A stretch of DNA of 42,928 nt from Leptospira biflexa (GCA_020721925.1 DYLV01000008.1:1-42928), one strand, 5' to 3'; positions 26,284 to 36,511 are shown, counted from the first letter of the stretch. The notes: generated from the sequence alone by a model not told the origin. Made by a program: numbers and translations.

Positions 26284-27132
26284 ATGATTATCAATCACAA
26301 TGTCAGTGCGATATTTGCGCACAGGACATTAAAGTTTCACGACTGGAGCATAACCAGGGATATTGAGAAACTCTCCTCGGGGCTGAGGATCAACAGGGCG
26401 GGAGATGACGCTTCCGGTCTTGCGGTGTCCGAGAAGATGCGTTCCCAGATCCAGGGTTTGCGGCAAGCCGAACGGAATACCGAAGACGGCATGTCGCTCA
26501 TTCAGACCGCTGAAGGCTATCTGCAGGAAACCCATGATATCTTACAGAGGATCCGTGTGCTGGCGGTTCAGTCAGCAAACGGCATCTACACGCCGGAAGA
26601 CCGTCAGCAAATCCAGGTAGAAATATCAGAACTTGTCGATGAAATCGACCGAATTTCTTCCCAGGCTGAATTCAACAAGATGAAGCTGCTCACCGGCGCG
26701 TTTGCGCGGCTGAACCCCACTGCGTCGATGTGGTTCCACATGGGGCCGAACATGCACCAGCGTGAAAGAGTTTTCATCGAAACGATGACCTCGGCGGCGC
26801 TCGGGCTTCGCAATCCCACCGTGCTCACGTTCATTTCACTTTCAACTCCCGGAAAAGCGAACGCGGTAATTGGGCTTGCAGATGAAGCGCTCCGTATCAT
26901 CTCCAAACAGCGCGCGGATTTGGGCGCATACTACAACAGGCTTGAACATGCGGCAAAAGGCCTCATGAATGCGTACGAAAACGTACAGGCCTCCGAAAGC
27001 CGCATCCGCGACACCGACATGGCCGAGCAGATGTCATCCTTTGTGAGATACCAGATACTCACACAGGCAGCAACCGCAATGCTCGCACAGGCCAACATGA
27101 AGTCGCAGACAGTATTGCAACTGTTAAAGTAG
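26284..27132 (+). CDS. flagellin (FlaB-like)
   Basis: [53 protein letters not shown]... and C-terminal [58 protein letters not shown]. Confidence 0.96.
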   Translation: MIINHNVSAIFAHRTLKFHDWSITRDIEKLSSGLRINRAGDDASGLAVSEKMRSQIQGLRQAERNTEDGMSLIQTAEGYLQETHDILQRIRVLAVQSANGIYTPEDRQQIQVEISELVDEIDRISSQAEFNKMKLLTGAFARLNPTASMWFHMGPNMHQRERVFIETMTSAALGLRNPTVLTFISLSTPGKANAVIGLADEALRIISKQRADLGAYYNRLEHAAKGLMNAYENVQASESRIRDTDMAEQMSSFVRYQILTQAATAMLAQANMKSQTVLQLLK

Positions 27133-27165
27133 CTGGACCAGCATCGCAGTACCATTTGAGAAAAA

Positions 27166-27196
27166 CGCCGGGCACTCCCACCCGGCGGTTTTTTTT
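27166..27196 (+). terminator. rho-independent terminator of the flagellin gene
   Basis: CGCCGGG-cactccca-CCCGGCG followed by GTTTTTTTT. Confidence 0.9.
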
Positions 27197-27213
27197 CGTA
27201 AATCTGGTAAAAT

Positions 27214-27314
27214 GGCTCTGACCCCAAAAACTGGTGAAACGGCTCTGACCCCTTGCTCTCTCCGGGTTGCTCTGACACCAAAAAACGGCTCTGATTCAAC
27301 ATGGCTCTGACCCC
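27214..27314. repeat. cluster of GGCTCTGACCCC motifs, REP/RAYT-repeat-like
   Basis: GGCTCTGACCCC at 27214, 27241 and 27303, plus degenerate copies TGCTCTGACACC (~27268) and GGCTCTGATTC (~27287). Confidence 0.7.
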
Positions 27315-27608
27315 TTTGTGGCCTATAACAAAATGTAGACAGCTGAACAAGATTGGAATTTATGTAACAATATAGAAATCAGGATTATATTTCAAAACTT
27401 GCGCATATCGCGTGGTACACGCAAAAACATACATTTTTTCGCTGTCGCATAATCGAGTATGTTCGGGTAGATTTGGTTCGTGCAAGGACCCGACCGGGCT
27501 TCAGTATTGGCAGGATATTGAGATTGTCAATGACCGCAGAGAGCGCAATTGCACCAACTTTATGATTTATGTACTGTGAAGATTGGAGCAAATACCGTAA
27601 AACGAACG

Positions 27609-28517
27609 TTACTTTTTTCGACCATGGGGTTTCAGTTTTTTCCCTTTTGCGGCACCGGTGTTCTTTCTTTTCACCGCGCGCGCAAGAATCCACTTTGTTA
27701 CTGCCGCAAGGACTTTTTCTCGTTCGTATTCAACTTCGTTCATCGTTTCATGATAGAGCCCTTCGAGCAGAAGTTTTGTTTTATCGCGTGACGATACGGC
27801 ATCAAATACTTGAATGCTGCCTGCAAAATCCACAAGTCGGTCATCCGTGCCGTGGAAGATGAAAAGAGGTATGGTGATTTCTCCCGCACGATTCAGGCAT
27901 TCCCCGGCACTTTTTAAAAATTCCGTGTACCATCGCGCGGATATTCGATCATGGACGAGCGGATCGTTTAGATATGCGGCAATCACGTCCCTGTCATGTG
28001 ATATATAATGTGCGTCGAGTTCATTTGAAACCAATAGAGAGGGAAGATATTTTGATAGAAAAGAGGCAAGGGCGATCTTATATTTTGGAGCATCTACGGT
28101 GGGAACCAGTCCCGGCGATGAAAGAATGAGTCCGACAATTTTTTCCTGAGAGCGAAGGGCATAGAGTATTGCAATAACGCCTCCCATGCTATGACCGAGC
28201 AGGAATACCGGAAGATTCAGGTTTTCGTCAATGATGCTGTTTATGAAGAAAGAAAGGTCATCAACATAGTCGTTAAAATTTGCCACATGGCCTCGTTTGC
28301 CTGCGGAGCGGCCGTGTCCCCGGTGATCGAGCGCATAAATGGAAATTCTTTTGCCTGCGAGCCATTGTATCAGATTGCCATAGCGGCCGGAATGCTCGCC
28401 AAGTCCGTGTGCGATGACAAGCGATGCGATAGGATTTGGCGCAATCCATTTCTGGATGAATATTTCAATTCCCCCTTTCCCGATGATTGAGCCTGTTTCG
28501 TGATGATAGTTCGACAT
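27609..28517 (-). CDS. alpha/beta hydrolase (serine aminopeptidase S33 / monoacylglycerol lipase-like)
   Basis: SLVIAHGLGEHSGRYGNLIQWLAGKRISIYALDHRGHGRSAGKRGHV, GHSMGG nucleophile elbow, FIFHGTDDRLVD. Start MSNYHHET at 28517. Confidence 0.92.
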   Translation of the reverse strand: MSNYHHETGSIIGKGGIEIFIQKWIAPNPIASLVIAHGLGEHSGRYGNLIQWLAGKRISIYALDHRGHGRSAGKRGHVANFNDYVDDLSFFINSIIDENLNLPVFLLGHSMGGVIAILYALRSQEKIVGLILSSPGLVPTVDAPKYKIALASFLSKYLPSLLVSNELDAHYISHDRDVIAAYLNDPLVHDRISARWYTEFLKSAGECLNRAGEITIPLFIFHGTDDRLVDFAGSIQVFDAVSSRDKTKLLLEGLYHETMNEVEYEREKVLAAVTKWILARAVKRKNTGAAKGKKLKPHGRKK

Positions 28518-28654
28518 TGGTATTGCCCCTGAATATGATGGGCTCATATTAACCCTGCCACATCTTCTGTCAATGAAATATCGAACAAACGAAAGAGGAT
28601 TATTTTGCAATGAATATCTCTTCGGCGCAATTATTTGTCAGGCGCATTTATATG

Positions 28655-29407
28655 TTAATTTTTATTGGCTAAATAAATAATTCTGTTCGAGGTTGAGCGA
28701 TATGTTTCGCCCCTCGATCCGGAAGAAATCTGGGATATCCGAAATCCGTTTTGTTTTAAAAGCATTTCAATTTCTGCCTTTGAAAAAGCGCGCATGATGT
28801 GCTGGTCGGCAAGCTCGCGTGTTCCCATATTATCGGTGATAATATAGCGGTATTTTACTTCTACGATTGTGCGCGGAGATTCCTCTAAGAGTGAAAACCC
28901 TCTGAAACGTTCAATGGTTGTATCGCCATTGTGTGTTGTTGAGACATGGCTTAATTTTTTCTGGCGTATTTTTTTCACTGGATATGAATTCCAGATTTCA
29001 AGCACAGCCAGTCCGCCGCGTCGTAAAGCGCTCATGATGTTTGAAAAAGCCGTATTGATTTCATCGTCATCGATTAAGTAGTTCAGTGTTCCGAATAGCG
29101 AAATTGCAACATCGAATTCTTCGAGATAAGAAAGTTCAAGTATGTTCACCTGAATATAATTTCCCGCTTCAGGAAAGCGCCTGCCGGCAATCTGCAACAT
29201 CGGGATGCTGATGTCGATACCGGTACAGGAAAATCCTCTACGGGAAAGTTCAAAGCAATGTTCACCCGTTCCACAGCCCAGGTCGATAAGCGTTTTTCCC
29301 GGAAGAGTGTTTGCCGCGCTTGTTATCATCGCCGCATCGTCCGAAAGGTTTCGGTGATGGCTTTCTATGGCAAAATAATGTTCGGCGAGCTCGTGGTACA
29401 GTTTCAT
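28655..29407 (-). CDS. class I SAM-dependent methyltransferase
   Basis: KTLIDLGCGTGEHCFELSRRGFSCTGIDISIPML. Confidence 0.92.
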   Translation of the reverse strand: MKLYHELAEHYFAIESHHRNLSDDAAMITSAANTLPGKTLIDLGCGTGEHCFELSRRGFSCTGIDISIPMLQIAGRRFPEAGNYIQVNILELSYLEEFDVAISLFGTLNYLIDDDEINTAFSNIMSALRRGGLAVLEIWNSYPVKKIRQKKLSHVSTTHNGDTTIERFRGFSLLEESPRTIVEVKYRYIITDNMGTRELADQHIMRAFSKAEIEMLLKQNGFRISQISSGSRGETYRSTSNRIIYLANKN

Positions 29408-29408
29408 G

Positions 29409-31151
29409 TTATATGCTGAGCCAGGGGAATCTGGCCCGCATTACCTCAAATAGTTTATTCTCAATTTCGGAGGTTTTTTCCATATTCATAAGCGTTTTTA
29501 CCAGATCTTCGCACTCGGCACTGGTGACCGAGCGAATGATGCGTTTCACCTGGTACATGTATGCCGTACTCATGGAAAATTCACGGAAGCCGAGCCCGAT
29601 GAGAAGCATGGTGTATTTCGGTTCGCCTGCGATTTCCCCGCAGATTGAAAGCGGCACGTCGCAGTGTTTTGAAGTTTCCACAATCTGCTTGAGAAAGCGT
29701 AGCACTGAAAGATCGAGCGGATTATAGAGATATGCGATCTTTTCGCTGATGCGGTCAACCGCGAGAGTGTATTGCACAAGGTCGTTAGTTCCCACTGAGA
29801 AAAAGTCCGCATATTTCGAGAATCGGTCGGCGCTGAGAATCGCGGAAGGGACTTCAACCATAATGCCTATCGGAATATTTTCATTGAAAGGAACGCTTTC
29901 CTGTCTCAGCTCATCCATGCATTCCAGCGTAATATTGCGACTTCGTATGATTTCTTCCACAGTTGAAATCATTGGAATCATCATTTTGACATTGCCATGT
30001 GCGCTTGCACGCAATATGGAACGGATCTGTGTGCGGAAAAGATCTTCATGTTCGAGGCTGAAGCGGATGGCTCTACAGCCAAGGAAGGGATTTCTTTCAC
30101 GTTGCTCTTTGTTATAGGAATAAATTTTATCGCCCCCCACATCCAGCGTGCGTATGGTGACAGGGAGCGGATTGAAAAATTCAACGACTTTGCGATATTC
30201 TTGATATTGTTTCTCTTCATCGGGCAGGGAACGGTCCAGAAATAAAAATTCCGAGCGAAAAAGTCCAATTCCCTGCGCGCTATGTTCTTTAATGAGAGAC
30301 ATTTCCTCGGGAATTTCGATGTTGCCGAGAATGCGAATTTCAACATCATCCAATGTTGTCGAAGGGAGACGTGTGATTTTCGCAAGTTCCCTGTCGAGCC
30401 TACGGAGATCTTTTATGTATTCATGATATTCCCTGAGTTCATTTTCCGTCGGATTTATGATCACATTTCCGTGTATGGCATCAACAATAACCGTATCGCC
30501 CTCTCTGACTGCTGAAGTGGTGGTATGTGTGCCAACAATCGCAGGAATTTCTAGAGCCCGGGCCATAATTGCGGTGTGGGAGGTTCGCCCGCCCTTGTCG
30601 GTGACGAAGGCAAGAATTCTTCTTCTATCCATGGTGGCGGTATCGGAGGGAGTGAGGTCTTTCGAGATGATGATAACTTCTTCCTGGATGTCTTTGAGCG
30701 ATTCGCCGGGACGCTTCTGGAGATTGTTGATAAGTCTTTTGTTGATGTCGGATATATCGATGATGCGTTCGCGGAGGTACTCGTCTTCAATGCCTCCAAG
30801 GTTTTGAATCAGGTCGAGCGTGATATCATTGATGATCCATTCAGCATTTTTGCGCTCAAAACGAATCCGGCTAATGGCCTTCTCGGTGACAATGGGATCT
30901 TCAAGCACCATCAGGTGGCTTGTGAAAATATCGGCCATGTCTTTTGAAAGGCTTCTGGCGATTTGCTCCTGGATGGTTTTTATCTCGTCTTTTGTTTTCT
31001 CAAGGGATTTTTTGTAGCGTTCAATTTCCGCTTCAATATTTTCCTCTCGAATTGAATATTTCGGTATAATGGCTTCAGATGTTTTATACACATGAGCCTT
31101 ACCGATTCGAATTCCCGGCGAGGCGATAATCCCGCTGATTTTTTCTGACAT
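29409..31151 (-). CDS. ptsI: phosphoenolpyruvate--protein phosphotransferase (PTS enzyme I)
   Basis: TDKGGRTSHTAIMARALEIPAIVGT active-site His region, GIGLFRSEFLFLDR, DVGGDK, NPFLGCRAIRFSLE, CGEIAGEPKYTMLLIGLG. Confidence 0.96.
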   Translation of the reverse strand: MSEKISGIIASPGIRIGKAHVYKTSEAIIPKYSIREENIEAEIERYKKSLEKTKDEIKTIQEQIARSLSKDMADIFTSHLMVLEDPIVTEKAISRIRFERKNAEWIINDITLDLIQNLGGIEDEYLRERIIDISDINKRLINNLQKRPGESLKDIQEEVIIISKDLTPSDTATMDRRRILAFVTDKGGRTSHTAIMARALEIPAIVGTHTTTSAVREGDTVIVDAIHGNVIINPTENELREYHEYIKDLRRLDRELAKITRLPSTTLDDVEIRILGNIEIPEEMSLIKEHSAQGIGLFRSEFLFLDRSLPDEEKQYQEYRKVVEFFNPLPVTIRTLDVGGDKIYSYNKEQRERNPFLGCRAIRFSLEHEDLFRTQIRSILRASAHGNVKMMIPMISTVEEIIRSRNITLECMDELRQESVPFNENIPIGIMVEVPSAILSADRFSKYADFFSVGTNDLVQYTLAVDRISEKIAYLYNPLDLSVLRFLKQIVETSKHCDVPLSICGEIAGEPKYTMLLIGLGFREFSMSTAYMYQVKRIIRSVTSAECEDLVKTLMNMEKTSEIENKLFEVMRARFPWLSI

Positions 31152-31363
31152 ACGTTAATCCGGTGGTGATAATTGCTTCTAGAAAAGTTCGTAAGTAGTG
31201 TATCAAATGAAGGGTGATGGACTGTCAAGAGTAAAATATTCGGGTTTTCAATTATTCCTGTCGGGCATTGTGGAATCGAGAGGTGCTGCTGATATCTTGG
31301 AGGGTTGAAAAAAACGCCCATACTTGTTATATTGTGTATAATGATGAATTATAAAGCGTTGTT

Positions 31364-32080
31364 ATGAATCGAATTGCGGGAATATTCATGGGGGTAATTA
31401 TTTTGGCAGCCGCAGCGGCGGTGCTGTGCGCAGGAGGCGGGGAATTGGACAAACTGAGAGAATTGATGGTTAAAAAGCAGATTGAAACAAGGGGGGTGCG
31501 CAATCCGAAGGTTCTTAACGCAATGAGGACGGTGGAACGGCATAAATTTGTACCGCAACATCAGATTTCATCGGCATATGAAGATCATCCTTTATCAATT
31601 GGTTATGAACAGACCATTTCCCAGCCGTATATTGTGGCATTAATGACGGAATTGTGCGCGCTTAGTGGTAACGAAAGGGTTTTGGAGATAGGTACCGGAT
31701 CCGGTTATCAGACGGCAATTCTATCGATGCTTGCAAAGGAGATTTATTCAATCGAACTCATTGAGCCTTTGGCGAAACAAGCGGAACAAAGGCTAAAAAA
31801 TCTCGGATATACAAACGTGGTTGTCAAATGCGGCGATGGATATGCAGGCTGGCCTGAAAAGGCGCCCTTCGATGTCATCATACTTACTGCCGCTCCTCCC
31901 AGCATTCCAAAGGAGCTGGTGAATCAGCTCAAACATGATGGCGGAATTATGGTGGCGCCGGTGGGCGACTTTTTTCAGGAACTGGTGCGAATTAGAAAAA
32001 TCAATGGCCGTATTTACAGAGAGACCATCACCCATGTGCGTTTCGTTCCTATGGTGCCGGGGAAGTCCGAAAAAAATTAA
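31364..32080 (+). CDS. pcm: protein-L-isoaspartate O-methyltransferase with N-terminal export signal
   Basis: Signal MNRIAGIFMGVIILAAAAAVLCAGG, then RHKFVPQHQISSAYEDHPLSIGYEQTISQPYIVALMTE, RVLEIGTGSGYQTAILS. Confidence 0.93.
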   Translation: MNRIAGIFMGVIILAAAAAVLCAGGGELDKLRELMVKKQIETRGVRNPKVLNAMRTVERHKFVPQHQISSAYEDHPLSIGYEQTISQPYIVALMTELCALSGNERVLEIGTGSGYQTAILSMLAKEIYSIELIEPLAKQAEQRLKNLGYTNVVVKCGDGYAGWPEKAPFDVIILTAAPPSIPKELVNQLKHDGGIMVAPVGDFFQELVRIRKINGRIYRETITHVRFVPMVPGKSEKN

Positions 32081-32102
32081 TATGTATCAGCTCTTTACTG
32101 CA

Positions 32103-33149
32103 TCACGGATAAAATGGCGGTACCTGCAGTCCTGCGGTTTCATCGAACCCGAGCATGAGATTTGCGCACTGCACTGCATTGCCCGATTGCCCCTTTACGA
32201 GATTGTCAATGACTGAGGTAATGAAAAGCGTACCCGTGCGCTCGTCGACCGTGACGCGAATTTCACAGCGATTTGAGCCGCGCACATCTGTCGTGTGACA
32301 CGAGCGATTGGTGATGAAAACGAACGGCGCTTGTTTGTAGAATTGCCGGTATATCTCCTCGACGTCTTTTGTGTGAATGCCCTTCTGTGTTTTTCCATAC
32401 GCAGTAATGAGAATCCCCCGATTTAATGGCACAATTTGAGGAACAAAAAACACTTTATAATTTCCTCCCTCGCTGCTCAACACGTTTTCAACCTCCACCA
32501 GATGCTGGTGCGTGCCTTCCCTGTAGGTGTTGACGTCTTCATAGCGCTGGGGATAAAAATTCGTTTCGCCGGGATTTTTTCCCGCACCGGATACGCCGGT
32601 TTTTCCATCGCAGATGATTGTTTCAGTATCGATGAGTTTTTCTTTTACCGCAGGAAGAAGTCCTAAAATCATACAAATTGCGAAACAACCCGGATTGCCA
32701 ACAATGTTTGCATGGCGGATTTTTTCAGAATAGAGTTCAGGCAATCCATACACGGTTTTTGGCAGGGCTGAAGCTGCATGATGAGTGGTTTCCATGCCCT
32801 TGTTTTTTGCATAAAGGGCATAGTCGTCCGTGCTGTTGAATCGAAAATCGCCACTAAAATCGATAACAGGAATTGATTTTTCGATAAATTTTTCGATGAG
32901 CGTCATGCCGGCGCGGTCGGGAGTGGAGAAAAACGCAATGTCAATGTCGGAATAATCGATGTCGTCATTGCTCTGCACCGGAAGTTCGCAGAAGCCGGTC
33001 AGGTGAGGAAATACATCGTTGATGCGCATACCGACATCACGGCGAGCGACTAATTGTTTTATGGTGATGCCCGGATGTCGGAGGAGGATTTCAATCAGTC
33101 CAAGGCCGCCAAATCCCGTTGCACCGACGATGAGTGCGTTTTTTTTCAT
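32103..33149 (-). CDS. argC: N-acetyl-gamma-glutamyl-phosphate reductase
   Basis: NALIVGATGFGGLGLIEILLRHP, VYGLPELYSEKIRHANIVGNPGCFAICMILGLLP, catalytic GNPGC. Start MKKNALIV at 33149. Confidence 0.95.
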   Translation of the reverse strand: MKKNALIVGATGFGGLGLIEILLRHPGITIKQLVARRDVGMRINDVFPHLTGFCELPVQSNDDIDYSDIDIAFFSTPDRAGMTLIEKFIEKSIPVIDFSGDFRFNSTDDYALYAKNKGMETTHHAASALPKTVYGLPELYSEKIRHANIVGNPGCFAICMILGLLPAVKEKLIDTETIICDGKTGVSGAGKNPGETNFYPQRYEDVNTYREGTHQHLVEVENVLSSEGGNYKVFFVPQIVPLNRGILITAYGKTQKGIHTKDVEEIYRQFYKQAPFVFITNRSCHTTDVRGSNRCEIRVTVDERTGTLFITSVIDNLVKGQSGNAVQCANLMLGFDETAGLQVPPFYP

Positions 33150-33313
33150 ACGGTATCTCCATATCGAAGAAATTGGGGATTCTGTAGTGATCCATATAAT
33201 AAAAATCAACAAAGAATTTTACTGTTCTGAAAAAATGAATAACAACAGAAAATTTTTTTATTTTTTCAGTGAATTCCTGCGTCTTATTAATGAAGGCAAT
33301 TAAAAAGGAGGCA

Positions 33314-33760
33314 ATGATGGCGATCAGAACAACAGTGAATCTTGATCTGGAAACGGCAACACTGCTGAAGCAGGAGGCAGAAAAGATGAAGATGACCCAT
33401 TCCGCGTTTATTGTGCGGATATCTCAAATGCTGATGAAAAGAGCAAAGAGTCTTCACAGAGCGGAAGGCACAGTGCGCTATCAGAAAAGAAACGCGAGTG
33501 CGGGTTGGAACACTGTGCATGTGCAATTTGAGCAGAATGAATATTCGTCGTTTATTGATATGAGGAATTTATTCAAATCTTCGGTTTCGAGGTTGATTGC
33601 GCTGGTTTTTCAGGATTACTTGATCAGTAAAAGAAAAATGACGCATAATGATTTTTTGATGAAATTTTCGGATAAGAAACAATATACTGGTCATAAAGTA
33701 GAATACAATAATTTCAAAACGTTCATTTTATGGAAAATCTACTGGCTTTCACCCACATAA
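33314..33760 (+). CDS. small uncharacterised protein, divergent paralogue 3 of the putative double ribbon-helix-helix family
   Basis: MMAIRTTVNLDLETATLLKQEAEKMKMTHSAFIVRISQML is RHH-like; then GTVRYQKR...HVQFEQNEYSSFIDMRNLFKSSVSRLIALVFQDYLI parallels the other two. RBS AAAGGAGGC. Confidence 0.7.
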   Translation: MMAIRTTVNLDLETATLLKQEAEKMKMTHSAFIVRISQMLMKRAKSLHRAEGTVRYQKRNASAGWNTVHVQFEQNEYSSFIDMRNLFKSSVSRLIALVFQDYLISKRKMTHNDFLMKFSDKKQYTGHKVEYNNFKTFILWKIYWLSPT

Positions 33761-33888
33761 AACACCAACGCACACACCTAAAACCCACACGCTGACGATT
33801 ATTTTCTGCATTTTACTACTTGATGCGACTTGACGTATGCAAAAAGTCTGTTGACGTACCGCCTTCATTCAGTACATCGTTGATTAAT

Positions 33889-34419
33889 ATGATCCGGCGT
33901 GGTGAAAAAATTTTGTGTGCAGTACTTATTGGTTCTTTTTTGTGCGTGAATGCATTGGCAAAGGATGAAGATGCAAAAAGCCTTTCCGGGGATATGGGGG
34001 AGGGCACCAGAAATTTCATCGAACTGCATTCGCTGTATCTCAAATGGAAAGACGGATTTTTTGGGAGCCGCACGCACTATCGCACGCGATTGTATTTTAT
34101 GCTCATGGAGATGATGGGACACCGGATTGTAACGGGGTATGATTATGTGCTCGAATCTCCCGAGCTGATCTATCAGCAAAAGCTCCGTTTTGCGTTTTAT
34201 GGTGACGACTGGCTGCATATAGAAGGCAAGGTGAACAAAGCGCGCATAAAAAAAATAATCGGTGATGATTCATCTCTCCTTCTTTCGTGGTGGCGCTCGG
34301 GTAAGCTTGTGTCTGTTTCGGGTATTCTGCGCGATTATCGTATTGATGATTGGGGTAAGAAGATTTATGTTGTATTGGAAGATATCGTTGTTACGGTGCC
34401 GGAAAAGAATAAACGTTGA
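33889..34419 (+). CDS. exported protein of unknown function
   Basis: Signal-like MIRRGEKILCAVLIGSFLCVNALAKDED; beta-rich C-terminus (VSVSGILRDYRIDDWGKKIYVVLEDIVVTVPE). Track start 33820, signal peptide suggests 33889. Confidence 0.6.
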   Translation: MIRRGEKILCAVLIGSFLCVNALAKDEDAKSLSGDMGEGTRNFIELHSLYLKWKDGFFGSRTHYRTRLYFMLMEMMGHRIVTGYDYVLESPELIYQQKLRFAFYGDDWLHIEGKVNKARIKKIIGDDSSLLLSWWRSGKLVSVSGILRDYRIDDWGKKIYVVLEDIVVTVPEKNKR

Positions 34420-34496
34420 CGAAAAGGCGGGTGTTGTGCACATAAGTTTTACGGAAGCATATACAGCAAAGATTTAATATCAGTAAGGAAAAATCA

Positions 34497-36329
34497 ATGT
34501 GTGGGATTGTCGGTTATATTGGTTCCAGAAGTGCCGCAGAAATAATCATCAACGGCCTTAAACGGCTGGAGTATCGCGGTTATGACTCCTCAGGGGTGGC
34601 GCTTGTGGGCGAAGATCTTTTCTATAATAAATCCAAGGGTAAAATTAAGTTTCTTGAGGAAAAGCTCGATTTTTCAAATATTAAGCACTACCATGTTGGA
34701 ATAGGACATACCCGCTGGGCGACGCATGGAGCCCCGTCGGATATCAATGCGCATCCGCATTTCGATTGCAAAAAGGAAATTGCGGTGGTTCATAATGGCA
34801 TAATCGAAAATTATGCTGCCATCAAGGCGCTTCTTATTGAGAAAGGGCATCATTTTACAAGTGAAACCGATACCGAAGTAATCGTACATCTTATCGAAAT
34901 GTACTATCAGAAAGAGAGCTCTCTTCTGGAAGCGGTACGCCATTCGTTGCCGCTTTTGGATGGCACATACGGTATTCTCGTGGTTTCGAATCGCGAACCG
35001 GACAAAATTATTGCCGCAAGGAAGGGCAGCCCGCTTATTTTGGGCATTGGCAGCGGGGAGCTTTTCCTGGCTTCCGATGCGAGTGCGGTGGTTGAACATA
35101 CCCGCCGTGTCGTGTATCTTGACGATGGCGAAATAGTGGAGATCACTTCTGATGGTTTTAAAACGTACGATTTAGGGAAAAATCCTGTTCAAAAGGATGA
35201 ATCGCACATCAGTTGGGATATCAAATCGATCGAAAAGCAGGGTTTTCCGCATTTCATGTTGAAAGAAATTTTCGAACAACCCGAAACAATAAAAAATGCC
35301 TTCAGGGGACGCGCGCTTATTGAAGAGGGTGAGGTTCGACTTGATGGCCTCAGCCTCAATCCAGAAGATTTTGCAGGCATCCAGCGGATTCTCTTTCTTG
35401 CCTGTGGCACTTCCTGGCATGCAGGGCTGGTGGCGGAATATCTCATAGAAGAGTTTGCCCGTATTCCTGTTGAAGTTGAATATGCGTCCGAATTTCGTTA
35501 CAGAAAACCGGTTCTGCGCAAAGGGGATCTGGTCTTTGTCATCAGCCAGTCTGGTGAAACGGCTGATACACTTGCTGCCCTTCGCGAGGCGAAATCGTGC
35601 GGCATCCGCGTGCTCGGCATCACGAATGTTGTGGGAAGCACAATTGCGCGAGAAACTGATGGCGGCGTCTACATCCATGCAGGGCCGGAAATCGGCGTTG
35701 CTTCCACAAAAGCGTTTACTTCTCAGCTTGTCGTGATTGTGCTCATCACAATTCTTCTTGCGCGCAGAAGTGAAATGTCGCGCGATGAAGCAAAAGGGTA
35801 TTTGCAGGAATTGGAAAAACTGCCTCAGCTTGTACAGGCTGTTCTGGATAAGAGTGATGAAATCCGCAAAATAGCCGGACAGTACTGCAATCGCACGAAT
35901 TTTCTCTATCTCGGCCGAGGAGTTCATTTCCCTGTGGCGCTTGAGGGTGCACTCAAATTGAAGGAAATATCCTATATCCATGCGGAAGGGTATCCCGCCG
36001 CAGAAATGAAGCACGGGCCGATTGCGCTCATCGACGATCAGATGCCGGTGGTATTTATTGCGGTGCGAGACGAGGTGTACAGAAAAGTAATCGGCAATAT
36101 GGAAGAAGTGCGGGCGAGAAAGGGCAATATCATCGCCATCGCGAACGAGGGTGACCGTGAAGTGCACCGCTATGCGTCGCATGTGATCTACATTCCGGAA
36201 GTGAGCAAGCTGGTGGCGCCGCTTTTGACAATAATACCGCTTCAGCTTCTCGCGTACCATATCGCGGTATTGCGGGGATGCAGTGTTGATGAGCCGCGGA
36301 ACCTTGCAAAAAGCGTGACGGTTGAATAG
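34497..36329 (+). CDS. glmS: glutamine--fructose-6-phosphate aminotransferase (isomerizing)
   Basis: MCGIVGYIGSRSAAEIIINGLKRLEYRGYDSSGVA; HTRWATHG; SIS motifs CGTSWHAGLVAEYLIEE; C-terminus DEPRNLAKSVTVE. Confidence 0.98.
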   Translation: MCGIVGYIGSRSAAEIIINGLKRLEYRGYDSSGVALVGEDLFYNKSKGKIKFLEEKLDFSNIKHYHVGIGHTRWATHGAPSDINAHPHFDCKKEIAVVHNGIIENYAAIKALLIEKGHHFTSETDTEVIVHLIEMYYQKESSLLEAVRHSLPLLDGTYGILVVSNREPDKIIAARKGSPLILGIGSGELFLASDASAVVEHTRRVVYLDDGEIVEITSDGFKTYDLGKNPVQKDESHISWDIKSIEKQGFPHFMLKEIFEQPETIKNAFRGRALIEEGEVRLDGLSLNPEDFAGIQRILFLACGTSWHAGLVAEYLIEEFARIPVEVEYASEFRYRKPVLRKGDLVFVISQSGETADTLAALREAKSCGIRVLGITNVVGSTIARETDGGVYIHAGPEIGVASTKAFTSQLVVIVLITILLARRSEMSRDEAKGYLQELEKLPQLVQAVLDKSDEIRKIAGQYCNRTNFLYLGRGVHFPVALEGALKLKEISYIHAEGYPAAEMKHGPIALIDDQMPVVFIAVRDEVYRKVIGNMEEVRARKGNIIAIANEGDREVHRYASHVIYIPEVSKLVAPLLTIIPLQLLAYHIAVLRGCSVDEPRNLAKSVTVE

Positions 36330-36388
36330 AATTTCTTGCCTTTTGGCTAACGAGGAAACTTTTTTACGGGCAAAGGAAGTATAATTTG

Positions 36389-36420
36389 TTGACATAATGA
36401 GCTGATTTTTTTATGCTCAT
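36389..36420 (+). promoter_or_regulatory. sigma-70-like promoter with an embedded inverted repeat
   Basis: TTGACA (36389-36394), 17 nt spacer, TATGCT (36412-36417). ATGAGC...GCTCAT arms (36397-36402 / 36415-36420) overlap spacer and -10. Confidence 0.45.
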
Positions 36421-36511
36421 CAATCGAAGATGCGCAGTATGGTGCATGTAGCTTTTCAGCGAAACAAACCCGCCTGATGCGGCGGATATTCTTACACAAT
36501 GAGGATGTGCG

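Noticed and set aside
35172-36395. 407 aa ORF on the minus strand
   Set aside because: Fully antisense to the clear glmS gene; composition (His/Arg/Phe-rich) is typical of a shadow ORF.
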